From Adineta ricciae (taxonomy: Eukaryota; Rotifera; Eurotatoria; Adinetida; Adinetidae): DNA of 64,000 nucleotides. Where the stretch lies: the NCBI GenBank assembly GCA_905250025.1, contig CAJNOJ010000170.1, positions 124,001 to 188,000 on the forward strand, written 5' to 3'. Shown here piece by piece: positions 35,403-46,536 of this stretch. The notes beneath the pieces were generated by a model. It saw only the letters and a program-made list of their open reading frames with translations. It made no database searches and was not told the origin of the DNA. A program made the translations under genes and the position numbers. How positions within the stretch are numbered: position 1 is the stretch's first letter; every line of letters begins with the position of its first letter.

Positions 35403-36157
35403 GTTAGTAATCTTCGTTCAAACTGTTCATCTTGATTCAATTATCATAACTGATTTCATACAGACGTGAAAAATCAAGTCTTAGTTCGCGATAAAACCTT
35501 GTTTTAAATACAAGATGCGTGTAGACTTTTAATGACAAATCGAAAATTGCTTATGCATGGAAAGAAAATCACGAAATATTTGCTGCAAGTGACTCTTATT
35601 GGAAATACGTTAGTCCTTCATGAACATTTTGTCTGATAGTTGTTGTCCAAGGATTGAAAACTGACTTTTCGGTGCAAACATTGATGTCGTGTGACAAATT
35701 TAAATCGATGTTTCTCACACTAATCAGTCTTTGCGCGAATCAATCGCATGGAATACATTTCATACCAGTATGAAGCTAGCACCACGAAACAAAATATCAT
35801 ATGAAACCTTCTGGACGGAAAAACGATTGGAAAAATCCAGTAATATTTTTCCAATCGTTTTTCCGTCCAGAAGGTTTCATATGATATTTTGTTTCGTGAT
35901 GTTACACTCGTTTCTCCCCTTTCAGTTTCGTTTATGTGCGAAATAATCATTTAAATAAACGATCTCAGAAGTTAAAAATTATCTATTTCATGGAATCTTG
36001 TCATTTACAAACTCTCCACAATTTGGATTGAAAGGAGTTGAACATGCGATTCAAACTTGATTTATTTTCGTGTCTGGAGTATTTTATTGTTTCAAATTTC
36101 CTTCTGGATTAAATATTATTTTAAGTTTAACATTAACACAATAAAAAGAGATTTCCT
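35403..36157. other. Intergenic holding a long palindrome
   Basis: No gene. ORFs reported on both strands here are the two arms of the palindrome at 35783-35898 read in each direction. Confidence 0.6.
35783..35898. repeat. Perfect inverted repeat, 54-bp arms, 8-bp loop
   Basis: 35783-35836 and 35845-35898 are exact reverse complements, starting cacgaaacaaaatatcat and ending with its complement. The loop is ccagtaat. As single-stranded DNA or RNA it would form a very stable hairpin. No target-site duplication or transposase seen. Confidence 0.95.
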
Positions 36158-36571
36158 TTAGTCAATGTTGTTGTAAAAAGAATGTGCACCATGTTCAGCC
36201 GCTGGTCTTTTCCCGCTTGCCCAATTATGGGGAGTATCGGTACGATGGTAGTGTGTCGAGCCTTTGGTGTTATCAGGCCTTGTCCCATTAAGTACTTCTT
36301 CGACAATTCTGCGATTTTTTTTATATTCTTGATTATTGGTATCTAATTTGTCTATTTGCCCACGATTCACGTCGTCTTTATTCCAACAAGAGAATTGTTG
36401 ATCTTTTCGGCATACACCTTCGATACCTTCACCATACGCATTACCAGATTTTGCACGATTGATAACGACGTGAGCTACAGCAGCTTTGCCTTCATCCGGT
36501 TCTCCACGTGCTTCGCCCCAAACGGTTCTTGTCAATGTATCAATATCTTTTTCAGTTGCAGAACGACTCAT
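36158..36571 (-). CDS. SleB-type cell-wall hydrolase (horizontally acquired)
   Basis: 137 aa, Hydrolase_2/SleB family, enzymes that cut the glycan backbone of bacterial peptidoglycan. Seen: LTRTVWGEARGEPDEGKAAVAHVVINRAKS, the family signature, with Glu20 in WGEARGE as the probable catalytic acid. Then DQQFSCWNK, VLNGTRPDNTKGSTHYHR and a C-terminal NWASGKRPAAEHGAHSFY. The start at 36571 follows a 5' UTR intron (36574-36676, gtaagt..ttttag). The longer ORF from 36622 reads through that intron and should not be used. No signal peptide is visible, unusual for a wall hydrolase. A 103-nt intron and TATA box show it is a settled nuclear gene. Closest in style to bacterial or phage enzymes. Confidence 0.85.
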   Translation of the reverse strand: MSRSATEKDIDTLTRTVWGEARGEPDEGKAAVAHVVINRAKSGNAYGEGIEGVCRKDQQFSCWNKDDVNRGQIDKLDTNNQEYKKNRRIVEEVLNGTRPDNTKGSTHYHRTDTPHNWASGKRPAAEHGAHSFYNNID

Positions 36572-36786
36572 TCCTAAAAGCAATAGAAGTATTTGCTCAT
36601 AATATTGTACATCATCAATCAATCATTAACAGTAACATTCTTAACAACATCAAACGTGTATGAGTGTTAAACTTACTTTAGTATAAGATGAAATACGTGA
36701 AGGAAAAAGAGCGAATGACAAAGATGCTGAAGAAGATTGCGCTGTGTGTTAATCGTTAACTGATAGCATTGCAATAACATCCTTCC

Positions 36787-36793
36787 TTATATA
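36787..36793 (-). promoter_or_regulatory. TATA box of SleB-like gene
   Basis: Minus-strand tatataa inside ccttatatagtac, about 110 bp upstream of the 5' UTR intron donor at 36676. Fits a short non-coding first exon. Confidence 0.5.
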
Positions 36794-37461
36794 GTACATG
36801 GTACGACTCCTATGTACTGGGTTTTTTCTCTTTTCATTAGTTTGTTTTCTATATTCGATTGGTTTTTTCCTTATCAGAAGTCGATAACTGCTCATTCAGG
36901 TTCCACTCCTCCTTTGGCCTCGATATTCACCAGATTCTTGTTTTTCTTTTCACTTATGATAAATATCTCATGAAATAGTATCATTTCGAAAGAAAACACC
37001 CAGTCGATCACAATTGCACTAAGAGATGCAGATGTTGACTCAAATCATATCTATTATCTTGCTCATCGATCGAATGACATTTTTTCACGACGACGACGAC
37101 GAAAACGATTGCACATATTTCTCTAGTGAGAATATGTTTTTTCCCTCACAAATCCACCTAAAATATTTGACTCGTTGCAATTGTTTTTTTTTCCTGTTCT
37201 GTTGTTGCACAATTTGTCTTTACTATGATGATGCATATAAACACAATAATGACATCATTCGTATTTGTTTCAAAATTATATTTATATTGATGTATTTCGA
37301 AGATATTTCACATAACCAAAGCGATCGTATATTGAATGCTTTCGACAAAGGTAAATTTGTTCAATATTTCATTCATAATAAACACATTGATTACTATAGT
37401 TGTTGTTTATCTACATAATTCAACTTAATTTGATTGAAGATCCGGATTTATATGAGACAAA
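36794..37461. other. Intergenic, no gene seen
   Basis: Divergent spacer between the SleB-like gene and the eIF5-like gene. It contains a (cga)n stretch at 37085-37103 and chance ORFs. Confidence 0.5.
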
Positions 37462-38774
37462 ATGGCAATGATAAACATAAATCGTAAAATTATCGATTCA
37501 TTCGATCGATATATGATGCCAAAGCTTGTTGTTCAGGTATATTTTCAATTGAACTTCAAATATTTCTCAAGAATTCTTTCCTGTAGGTGATGAATCGATC
37601 AAATCATTCGAAAACAATTTTGATTAATATAACAAATGTGGCGAAATCGTTGCATCGTTCACCATTGTGTAAATATGATTATTTTCAATTGATCTAATGA
37701 GATAATCTTCTGAATACTTAGATATAACAAAATATTTTTCATTTGAATTAAGTACATCAATGGAATTTGATGAAAAATCCAATTTCTATATGCTTAATGG
37801 TGAATATCATCAAGGAAAATTACAAGATTTATTAAATAACTTTATTATTCAATTTGTTCTATGTCGATCTTGTGAAAATCCCGAAACTGAATTAGTAAAA
37901 ACAAATTTTTCAGTTTCATAATTATAGAAAAACGAGTTGTTTAGAGTTGTAAGAATGATAAAATATGTCAACGTTGTTATGCATGTGGAAATCAATCGAA
38001 AACGAATTCCGAAGATCATAAATTAGTGAAATTTATTTTACGAAATCCATCGAAAATCCACGAAAATAAAAATAATCAATATGATTCAAATACAAATGAA
38101 CAAGAAAAGTGTTTTTCTCAACAAGACAATTCGACAATCGATGATGATTTCTTCGATGAAGATTATGAAAAATTCCGTTCTTTGTTTCAGGTTGGTTCAA
38201 ATTGAAAAAGAATTTTATTTTGATATTTTCAAAGATTTTTAGAAGAAAAAATTGTTAAAACAATTAAATGATTTGAATTCTATTGAAGAATTGATTTATC
38301 AATCGAAAAGAGCAAACATTGGAATCAAAATTCCATTTTATATTGCAACAAATTTATTTACTAATGAAATTCTCAAAGAAATCGATCGATATGAAATATT
38401 ACTTCGTGAAATATGTAGAAATAATGAAGATCAATATGCTTTATTAGATGGAATCGCGATTGTTATCTGTTCAAATGAAGATTTGCATAAGAAATTGTCA
38501 AATGAAAAACAAATTTCAAATATCTTTTATAAACTATACGATAAGGATATTGTGGCTGAAGAAGTTTTTTATGATTGGTATGAAAAGGTATGAGGAATTC
38601 AACAGATGAAAAAATCTCATTGGAACATTACTTTTTATAATTTAGGAATCGAATAGAATTGTACAGAAAACAATTGAAACTGATATTCATAAATATGCAA
38701 ATGAATTTATTCGTTGGTTAAAAACAGCTGAAGAAATCAATGACGATCAGAACATTTCAAATAATTCAACATAA
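37462..38774 (+). CDS. Divergent eIF5 paralogue
   Basis: Six exons (37462-37536, 37587-37668, 37722-37894, 37945-38190, 38243-38587, 38646-38774), all joins in frame, 349 aa. eIF5 is the GTPase-activating protein of eIF2 in start-codon selection. Seen: MAMININRKIIDSFDRYMMP with Arg16 at the place of the GAP arginine. Then TKYFSFEL, MLNGEYHQGKLQDLLNNFI and a C2-C2 zinc finger (LCRSCENPETEL, CYACGNQ). An acidic linker and a W2-type HEAT domain follow (NIFYKLYDKDIVAEEVFYDWYEK, then a short acidic tail). Human eIF5 is 431 aa, so this one is shorter and very diverged, with a Lys/Asn-rich composition. A specialised or fast-evolving copy; canonical eIF5 should exist elsewhere. Confidence 0.85.
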
Positions 38775-39095
38775 TTTCCATTGTACGAGAAGATCATCTA
38801 CTTTTACCGAGTTTTTCATCATTTTTATATACTAAATGATAATCTATGCTCCGGTGAACAAAGTTGTGTTGTTTTTTAAATTTATTAACTAAAATTAATC
38901 TCGAATAAGAGTTTTATTTCAGTTGTTGAATTGAGTTCAAAGTAAGTGATGATACTGACTTGTCGATGTGAATCTTAGCATGACGAAACAAAGATTTACT
39001 TGAAAAAAGTTGTTGTCTGAACCTTTGTTTGATCGTGTCAGCATCACAGTGATTGGTTTATTTGCCGAAAAACTCGAACTATTGACGTTTATTTT
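38775..39095. other. Convergent 3' flanks
   Basis: About 320 bp between convergent genes, AT-rich, no gene seen. Confidence 0.5.
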
Positions 39096-42000
39096 TCAAT
39101 AAAAGTTCATTTTAAAAACAGGTGTTTTTCTTCGACCACGAAGAATCGCTTGTTTGAACGTCTTTCGAAACACAGCTGAAGGTAAAACAAAAACAACGAA
39201 AACAAACACCGACGGGATAAACGAGACGAAATATCCGATGAGATACAACCAAAAATGTTCCGATGACTTTTGACAATCTAAGGTGAATGAAATGATCAAA
39301 CGAGGTAAAGATAAAATAATCAAAATAATCGGACTGATAAGTAAATGTTTGTGTTGCTTTAATTTCTGTTTGAATTGTTTGAAATACATCTGATGAGATT
39401 GAGTTGCGGCACGTTGACGAGCGGTGAGAATTATAATAAAACATGCTGAAGTGAAATTGATGAAGAATGGAGTTAAGAAATGAAAAAAGATCAAAAAGGA
39501 ATTGTAAATGTATAAAATTGATGAATAACGAACAACACACCACGTTCGTTGTTCTTTCTCATCAGTAAACAAATGAAGATACGAAAATTGAGGAATCAAA
39601 AGACAAACATTGATTCCAATGACAAATAGAATAATCCATTTCGCCACGGATTTGCTTTGTTTCTTACTAAAATAGATTCCTTTCCAAACTGCAAAAGCGC
39701 GTTCAACCGCAACACAACCATTCAGCCAATTATCAATATAAAGACAAATCTTCAATAAAGGTTCGATAAACATACAATTTAAATAAAGAATCAACCATTG
39801 ACCAACAAAATCCACATGAGAAAGAAGAAGAAACCAAAATTTCATTGTAAAAAATATCACAATTAACAAACTCGCAATCGACGATGTCAAAAGATACAAT
39901 CCACAACCGACTTCTTGCGAAATGCGATTTTTAAATGTTAAAATTGAAAATATACCATTGATAATTCCCACAGCACACATCATCATTGTGATCACCGCGC
40001 TGAATTTAACTGGAAATGGTTGCTGAAAAATCATTGTGTTTCGCTGAATTTCGTATCCGAGAATTTCGTCTAACGTTAAACCAAAACCTTTCGAGTAGAA
40101 TTGACATTGATTTCCGAAGAAGCATTTTTGACAAACACAGATAATCGCTGATGGACATTTCGGATGATCTTGAAGGCAATAAGCATCGTTTTTACAGTGT
40201 TGTTCGGATGATAAGCATTGAAGATTCTTCTCGTGATCGAAAAGAACACAATTCGCTTGATGATCAATCGTACACAAACATAAATAATATTCATCAAGAA
40301 AACAAGTCAATTGATGATTGGATTCACAGGAGAGATGATAAGATTTAACTCGTTGAGCACGCGGTAATGACATGATCGTTGAATTGAAAATCTGATCAAC
40401 GGGAAAACATTCTTGACGAGGATGAATCGATGTGGAGATGTCAAGTTTAGCGATTTGTTGAAGAACGGCAAGATAAAACTTGAAATTTAATTTAATAATA
40501 ACCAAATGATATGGCATTGAGATATGAAATGTGACAATTCGTTGGAAAAGAGTTAATTTTTGTAACATGATGGTCAATGTTGGTTCCGATTGATTTGAAA
40601 TCGTTAAGAAAAATGCCATTAGATACGATGGAATATCTAAATTTGCAATATGAATTTCCAATTTGGCTTTTCGATTTTGACATCGATCTCCAAAGAATTC
40701 TTCCGAGCAAATACAAGTAAAATCATTTCCACGTTTGCTTAAATCCACCGGAATACATTGACCATTATTCTCACAAGTATTTGTTTTACACGATGAAGTT
40801 AAAAGACATCGTGGTCCGAATTTTGTCAAAGGACAAATACAGATCGATTCAATACAAATCGAATCTTTCGAACAAAGATCACAAATCACTGGAATATCAC
40901 ATCGAATACCTGCCCAACCTGAAGAACATCGACAGAAGAATTGCTCTGCATTGACGTATTTCATACATTGACCATGGACGCATCGATCTGTACAATTTGA
41001 TGAGACCGGTAATGAATATGACGGAATCTTTAATTGAATAGACAAACGATTAACAGGTAAGAAAAGAAATGGAATTGATAAGAACCAACTTGCACGATAA
41101 GTCATTGTCGTTTTCTCGAAAACATCAAGATGTAGAAAATAATTCTTGGACGGATCTTTCGGCCGTGTTGGATACAGGAGATAACGCTGGAATTTAATCC
41201 CACAACTTTGACTTGGTGTGTAATCAAATTGATCATGAGAATGAAGATTTCGTTGTTCATCGAATAATCGTATTAAAATTGTATAAACCAACCGTTTTTC
41301 ACTGGACAACATTCCGATTGTTAAACTAATTCGTTGATTTTGATATTGACATAAATCACCGTAATAACTCGGTGGACAAAGACATGAATATTGATAAAGA
41401 TTTTCACCCAACCAAATACGAACAGTTAATCCTCGATTACAAAATGATGGTGAAGAAAGTTGTGATTTGGAAAACGATTGTTTTTGTTTGATTGAAGGAA
41501 TAATTTGATTTTCAACAAAAGATTTCATTTGTGGATAATCATTCGAAGTCCGAATGGAAAAATAAATCGTTCGCGGTCGTTTCAATTCGCTTGATTCACA
41601 TAAAACTTGATCAATCAAATTTTCACTTTCGCATACCGATCTTTGTTTATCACAAAAGATTTCATCATCTCCAAATGGACACAACCGAACTTTATCACAT
41701 AAATCCAAGGCGGACAAACATAAATCACTTTGTTGACAATGGAAACGTTCATAGTCACTTTTCAATGGATATAATTGTCGACAGTACGATGGTTCATCTG
41801 ATCCACCAAGACAATCGTGAATATTATCATTAATTCGCTGAGAAGATAAACAAATAAATGAAGAATTCGTTATTGATATACAGGGATGCGTTCCGAAAGG
41901 ACATCGGGGATGATCTTGACAATCGTATTCATCTTCGCCGTTTGAACATGCCCAATAACCATCACAACGTGAGTAAAGATTATTACATGGCCATGAAGAA

Positions 42001-43700
42001 CATTGTGATTCATCGGTGAAGGTTCGTCCGTGGAAATCTTCGAAGGAATATTCTTCAAAACCATCACAAAAACTGTGAAATGCGATTTGTTTTTCGTTGG
42101 TATCTTCGTAATTTGGACAATCTTCGATGGTATTTAATGATGATAAACATTGGTTTTCATTTGGACAGGAGATTCGATACGAATCGTTTAATAAACAACT
42201 AAATCTATACGTTTCATCATCACCAAAACAACAATCTTTGTTTTCATCGATTAAACGAGATTTTGATATTGATTTCGAAGAATTTTCACAGGAATAAGTT
42301 GAATTTTCATATTCATAGTTTTCAACCGATGGATACTGACTTAAACAAGATGAAAAATGCACATTTAATTCTAAGATCACATCAATCCATGGATATCCTG
42401 ATATAATTGATTGGAAGATCATTTCATTATTGCGTATACAAGTGAAGTTTTCATAAATCAACGTTGGAATGAAACAATCACATAATCTTTCATCGTAACA
42501 AAGATAATCAGGTGAAATCAACGATGTTTGATTGAATTTTAAATAAGGCTTTTCATACAGAAATCGAATGTGACCAAAGTGAACAGGAACTGTCGGAAAT
42601 TGGAAGATTTCTTTACAAGTTCCTAGAGATTCGATTGTTACTGAATCATTGATTAGCCAATCTTGACAAGAGACGCCCTCGATTTGAGTAACAAGTCCGG
42701 TTAAACAGCTCATGGCGATCCAACATTGAGTAGATAACTCACCTTGTTTTGTCATCGATTCGATTAATAAAATATGACGACCACTATGACATTGATCGAA
42801 TTTTTGAACGCATTGTCCATCTCCACATGAAAATTCATGCCAATTCGACCGACAGGTATGTTCTTCGCAATGAAATAGTGGGTCTTGATAACAATTTCGT
42901 AAATAAGATACATCTGGACGCTCGTCGGAACGATCAAGACATTCGGCTTCACCTAATCCATCTTCCCAGAAGTCTTTCGGAATGCATAAACCATTATGAC
43001 AACGATATTCATCGTCAGTACATTCGTTCTTTTCCATTTCAAAACAAAATGCCTCATCGATGCCTCCATTAAGACAATCGATACGTCCGTCGCATATTTC
43101 ACGCCAGTCTAAGCACAATGATGAACCACTACGATCACATTTCATATGAATATAACATGGTAAAATTGTCAATACTTCTGATGAATCAGATAAAGAAAGT
43201 TTTCGAGAAAACTCTCGTTCAACAATTTCATTCACAGACAATTCGTCATCTACCGTATCAAATGAATATTGACATCGATTACCAAACCACGGTTTTGTAC
43301 AATTGTAGAAGATTTCAGTTGATAGAGATGAATTATGTTGATTTAGTAGATAAAATTCATATTGTTCAACGACATCGACCGACGCAGACCAGGAAAGCAA
43401 TTCTTCACTTGTCACATTTGCAATATTCAGTTGATAAAAAGTAAAATTTTCATCACGATCATTAATTGATTCCAAATTCAACTTTTCAGATAGATTCATC
43501 GGACGAAAGCAATAGGCAATCATCTCATCAACGACATCCGAGAGCTGTTGATAAGCCAATTTCTCATCTCGTATATGATAATATAAACAATCATAATCCA
43601 ACGAATCTCTCAGTAATGTCTCGTGAAGATTGAAGCGACAATGTACACTTATCCATGAATACCAAAGTATGAAAATTAGCTGTAGAATCATTCTTCTCAT
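39096..43700 (-). CDS. LDLa/EGF-repeat 7TM receptor
   Basis: Intronless, about 1534 aa. The start is the ATG at 43700; the frame stays open further up only through a GTG at 43730. Signal peptide MRRMILQLIFILWYSWISVHC. LDL-receptor class A modules lie around residues 180-685 (e.g. CDGRIDCLNGGIDEAFC, CDGYWACSNGEDEYDC, CDKVRLCPFGDDEIFC). EGF modules lie around 755-1010 (CLCPPSYYGDLC, CRCSSGWAGIRC, CICSEEFFGDRC), with one more Cys-rich module ending CFFGNQC. A rhodopsin-like 7TM region occupies about 1235-1515, starting AVITMMMCAVGIINGIF, with ERAFAVWKG at the DRY position. The tail is short and basic. This ectodomain-plus-7TM layout recalls relaxin-receptor-like LDLa GPCRs but without LRRs; such large proteins recur in bdelloids. 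Confidence 0.85.
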   Translation of the reverse strand: MRRMILQLIFILWYSWISVHCRFNLHETLLRDSLDYDCLYYHIRDEKLAYQQLSDVVDEMIAYCFRPMNLSEKLNLESINDRDENFTFYQLNIANVTSEELLSWSASVDVVEQYEFYLLNQHNSSLSTEIFYNCTKPWFGNRCQYSFDTVDDELSVNEIVEREFSRKLSLSDSSEVLTILPCYIHMKCDRSGSSLCLDWREICDGRIDCLNGGIDEAFCFEMEKNECTDDEYRCHNGLCIPKDFWEDGLGEAECLDRSDERPDVSYLRNCYQDPLFHCEEHTCRSNWHEFSCGDGQCVQKFDQCHSGRHILLIESMTKQGELSTQCWIAMSCLTGLVTQIEGVSCQDWLINDSVTIESLGTCKEIFQFPTVPVHFGHIRFLYEKPYLKFNQTSLISPDYLCYDERLCDCFIPTLIYENFTCIRNNEMIFQSIISGYPWIDVILELNVHFSSCLSQYPSVENYEYENSTYSCENSSKSISKSRLIDENKDCCFGDDETYRFSCLLNDSYRISCPNENQCLSSLNTIEDCPNYEDTNEKQIAFHSFCDGFEEYSFEDFHGRTFTDESQCSSWPCNNLYSRCDGYWACSNGEDEYDCQDHPRCPFGTHPCISITNSSFICLSSQRINDNIHDCLGGSDEPSYCRQLYPLKSDYERFHCQQSDLCLSALDLCDKVRLCPFGDDEIFCDKQRSVCESENLIDQVLCESSELKRPRTIYFSIRTSNDYPQMKSFVENQIIPSIKQKQSFSKSQLSSPSFCNRGLTVRIWLGENLYQYSCLCPPSYYGDLCQYQNQRISLTIGMLSSEKRLVYTILIRLFDEQRNLHSHDQFDYTPSQSCGIKFQRYLLYPTRPKDPSKNYFLHLDVFEKTTMTYRASWFLSIPFLFLPVNRLSIQLKIPSYSLPVSSNCTDRCVHGQCMKYVNAEQFFCRCSSGWAGIRCDIPVICDLCSKDSICIESICICPLTKFGPRCLLTSSCKTNTCENNGQCIPVDLSKRGNDFTCICSEEFFGDRCQNRKAKLEIHIANLDIPSYLMAFFLTISNQSEPTLTIMLQKLTLFQRIVTFHISMPYHLVIIKLNFKFYLAVLQQIAKLDISTSIHPRQECFPVDQIFNSTIMSLPRAQRVKSYHLSCESNHQLTCFLDEYYLCLCTIDHQANCVLFDHEKNLQCLSSEQHCKNDAYCLQDHPKCPSAIICVCQKCFFGNQCQFYSKGFGLTLDEILGYEIQRNTMIFQQPFPVKFSAVITMMMCAVGIINGIFSILTFKNRISQEVGCGLYLLTSSIASLLIVIFFTMKFWFLLLSHVDFVGQWLILYLNCMFIEPLLKICLYIDNWLNGCVAVERAFAVWKGIYFSKKQSKSVAKWIILFVIGINVCLLIPQFSYLHLFTDEKEQRTWCVVRYSSILYIYNSFLIFFHFLTPFFINFTSACFIIILTARQRAATQSHQMYFKQFKQKLKQHKHLLISPIILIILSLPRLIISFTLDCQKSSEHFWLYLIGYFVSFIPSVFVFVVFVLPSAVFRKTFKQAILRGRRKTPVFKMNFY

Positions 43701-46337
43701 ACTATTATTAGTTGTGTGTAAAGTGGACACATTTCATCTCATCTCATCTGACATGAAGAATGTCCATTTGCATTGTGTGTCTGGTGACAATGAATGTCGG
43801 AAAGCGAAGTGTAAATGTCAGCATCCTCTCCTGTTCTATAGAGTTCAGTACGTGAGAGAGATTTCAGTGATGATTGTATCATCTTGCATATTATATTACA
43901 ATTGATATGTTGTATACGTACGAGTAATTAACTCAATAGATGTTTTGAAATTGAATGATGACTTTAATCTAGTTTAATGAAAATTGCTCAAATGAATTCT
44001 ATTTGTGAACAAGAGAGAAAATCGATATTGAATAATGGATTTTTTCTTCTTCTTCTATGTTTTCGTAAAGCTATGGCTTCAATATCGTGATATTCTTTAC
44101 CAATAAGTCAATAGAAGCATAACAAACACTTAATATGACACAATCAATTGTAGTTTAGTTGAATCATTTAAAATAGATTCTATGCGTTTTACGCAAAGAT
44201 TTTTATAATCGCCGGAGAGGCCTACAGCGAGTATTAGCGAAACATTGACTAATAATAGTTACTTTACTGTAGATAGAGGAGTTAATCACTAAAGAATGTG
44301 ACACTTGATTCTCATCTCGATTATTTGATAAAGTAAGAAACAACAATACGTACTCGAGTGAAGGTAATTGGCTGATTGTCGATCTTCTATGGAATACTAT
44401 TGCTATTAAAATAATTGTAAAATGTATTCGATTTATTAATTATTCAAGTAATCAAAATCTTACGAGATTGATTTCATTATTTCTATGCATATTTATTCGT
44501 ATTAAACAATGCATTTTTGGAAATTTTAATTTTTCGATCAATACATTTGACGATATTAAATATTAACAATAAAAACTTGTTCAAAGTTCTTTTTCTGTTA
44601 AAATATATTATTAAAAAGATTTCAAACATTGAAACATCATTCGTATATAAAAACATGTGTCGCTTGTCACTGAAAGCGGCTAGTCATTCCTCGGCATTCT
44701 CCCATGGAGCACTACTCCCGACAAGTCGCTCCGAAGCTTCCCAATCATTCAGCCTACGGTTAATTTTTATTAAAGGGACACATCGCCGTCTAGATTTATC
44801 ACGTGGAGATATAATCGCTTGCATAGTATATAAACACCCAAAGGTGTTTCTATTAGTCTAGGATATAAGAACCAAGAGTATCTGCATATTACACTCTAAA
44901 GTTCTTGAAAGCTAAAACTTTCTTACATGGGCAGCTGTTTCCTTCATATAGACTCTTGACCACACTATAGACGATCTTTTTTTATCTTTGAAGCTACCCA
45001 AAGTGGCAATTTCCGATTACTGAAGATTTTTGGGAAAAGTGGTGTTCTGATCTTTAATCTCTTCCCAGCTATAGCCTCTTGATTTTTTTAAACGATCTCG
45101 ACCGATATACTTCGAATTTTTGGGCATTTTTCGAAAAAATGTTTTTTGACCTTTGACTTCGTGCAGCACCATCTACCCAGCATTAATCCTGAAGACCTCA
45201 TTGGAAAACATCTTTGAGTTTTGAATATTTCAATAAACCTTGAGCTTCGATCTTGACAGCCACAAACCAACATACAATCTACTTTTTTCATATGACTCTC
45301 CTTTGAGTTACGAAGTTTTGGATGAAAAATAAGAGCAAATAACCTTGACGAATAGAAAACACAATCATCTACATTTATTTTGATGATCGATAATGCATTT
45401 CAAAAAATGTTCTCGAAATATATCATCATTAATATAAAAAGGTCATATTTTTTCTGTTCCTTCATTTGACAGATAGTTATCATTTTATAAGCGACACAGC
45501 ATAATGAAAGAGCAATGACGAATAAAAACTAACACGATAGATCAGTTGTCATGCTTTTTCGAAATGTACTGAGAAAGAAAAATGATCATCCATCATGATT
45601 ACGATCAGTTATTTCAACTGTTTTATTCAATACAAACTAATAAATGAACTTTAGAATTCTTAATAACAAAGTTTCTTATGAGTATCAATCTTAATTAGTA
45701 AAATTGATCGTAATTAAGTATAATAAACATTAAAATTGTCTTAATCTCCCAAACAATTATTGTATAAAAGGGCGTATTGATCGATTCAATAGTATAATCA
45801 CTGTTTGAGTACACAACATTATAAATTATTTAAAATCTTCATAGTTAATGAACTTATATTTTCTTATCATATATGTATAACTCGAATATTTGAATTCAAC
45901 TTTCAAGTTTGACACTATACTGTAAGTACAGGAACTGAAGCAAACAATTTGATATTTCACCTTGGGCGTGAGTGACTTTTCACTGTTCGTATTTTATCCT
46001 CCCAAATGATAAAAACAAATATTTCAGTCACCAATATAGTGACGTATATGTATTAGTGACGTATATGTATATTATTTTATATTCATAAATACAAATCAGA
46101 ACAATATGAGAGCAACCTTCGTAGCAAATTGTACTAAAATGTAAAGAATGATTAATATACGTATATATCCAGTCATAGTTTTCTTTTGCTCGATATAAAA
46201 TATTCATTAACTATGGATACGTGTATAAATACGAATAAAAATACTAATATTGATTATATTGGTAGATAGAAAAAGAAGACATTTTTGTTAAATTATTGAG
46301 TAACGAGAACAAAGAGTCTTAAAGTAAAGATTTGATC
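43701..46337. other. Long gene-poor stretch
   Basis: About 2.6 kb without a convincing gene. Short ORFs at 44517-44861 and 45088-45291 lack domains and start context. The segment 44650-44830 is GC-richer than its surroundings and might be a decayed element. A 17-bp perfect tandem duplication sits at 46037-46070. Confidence 0.45.
46037..46070. repeat. 17-bp tandem duplication
   Basis: tagtgacgtatatgtat occurs twice head to tail (46037-46053, 46054-46070) without mismatch. Confidence 0.9.
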
Positions 46338-46407
46338 CGTTATAGCGTTTTCCCGGAAATTCATCTTACATCCAAATGGAGGCAATTTCCGGGCAAACGC
46401 TATAACG
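46338..46407. repeat. 70-bp hairpin element, 24-bp arms
   Basis: Left arm 46338-46361 begins cgttatagcgttt and the right arm 46384-46407 is its reverse complement with one mismatch (ttttccc against tttgccc). The 22-bp spacer is catcttacatccaaatggaggc in two pieces. Small MITE-like or structural element; no target-site duplication evident. Confidence 0.8.
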
Positions 46408-46536
46408 CATCATATGAAAGTAAAATTAAAATGGTATAATTCCAAGGTGGATAAAAACACCTAAGCTATTTTTATTATGTTTTATAACATTGTAAAACTG
46501 TTTGATTAGTTTTAGATTCAAATTTCTATTGTTATT

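Noticed and set aside
35720-35950. Overlapping ORFs of about 75 aa on both strands
   Set aside because: They are the two arms of the perfect palindrome read in opposite directions.
36158-36622. 154-aa version of the SleB-like protein
   Set aside because: The extra 17 residues read through an intron that ends in cttttag just before the ATG at 36571; a good donor (gtaagt) lies at 36676.
39096-43730. Receptor start at 43730
   Set aside because: That codon is GTG; the first ATG is at 43700 and begins a proper signal peptide.
44517-45291. ORFs of 114 and 67 aa in the gene-poor stretch
   Set aside because: No domain, no intron or promoter support, composition like surrounding DNA.
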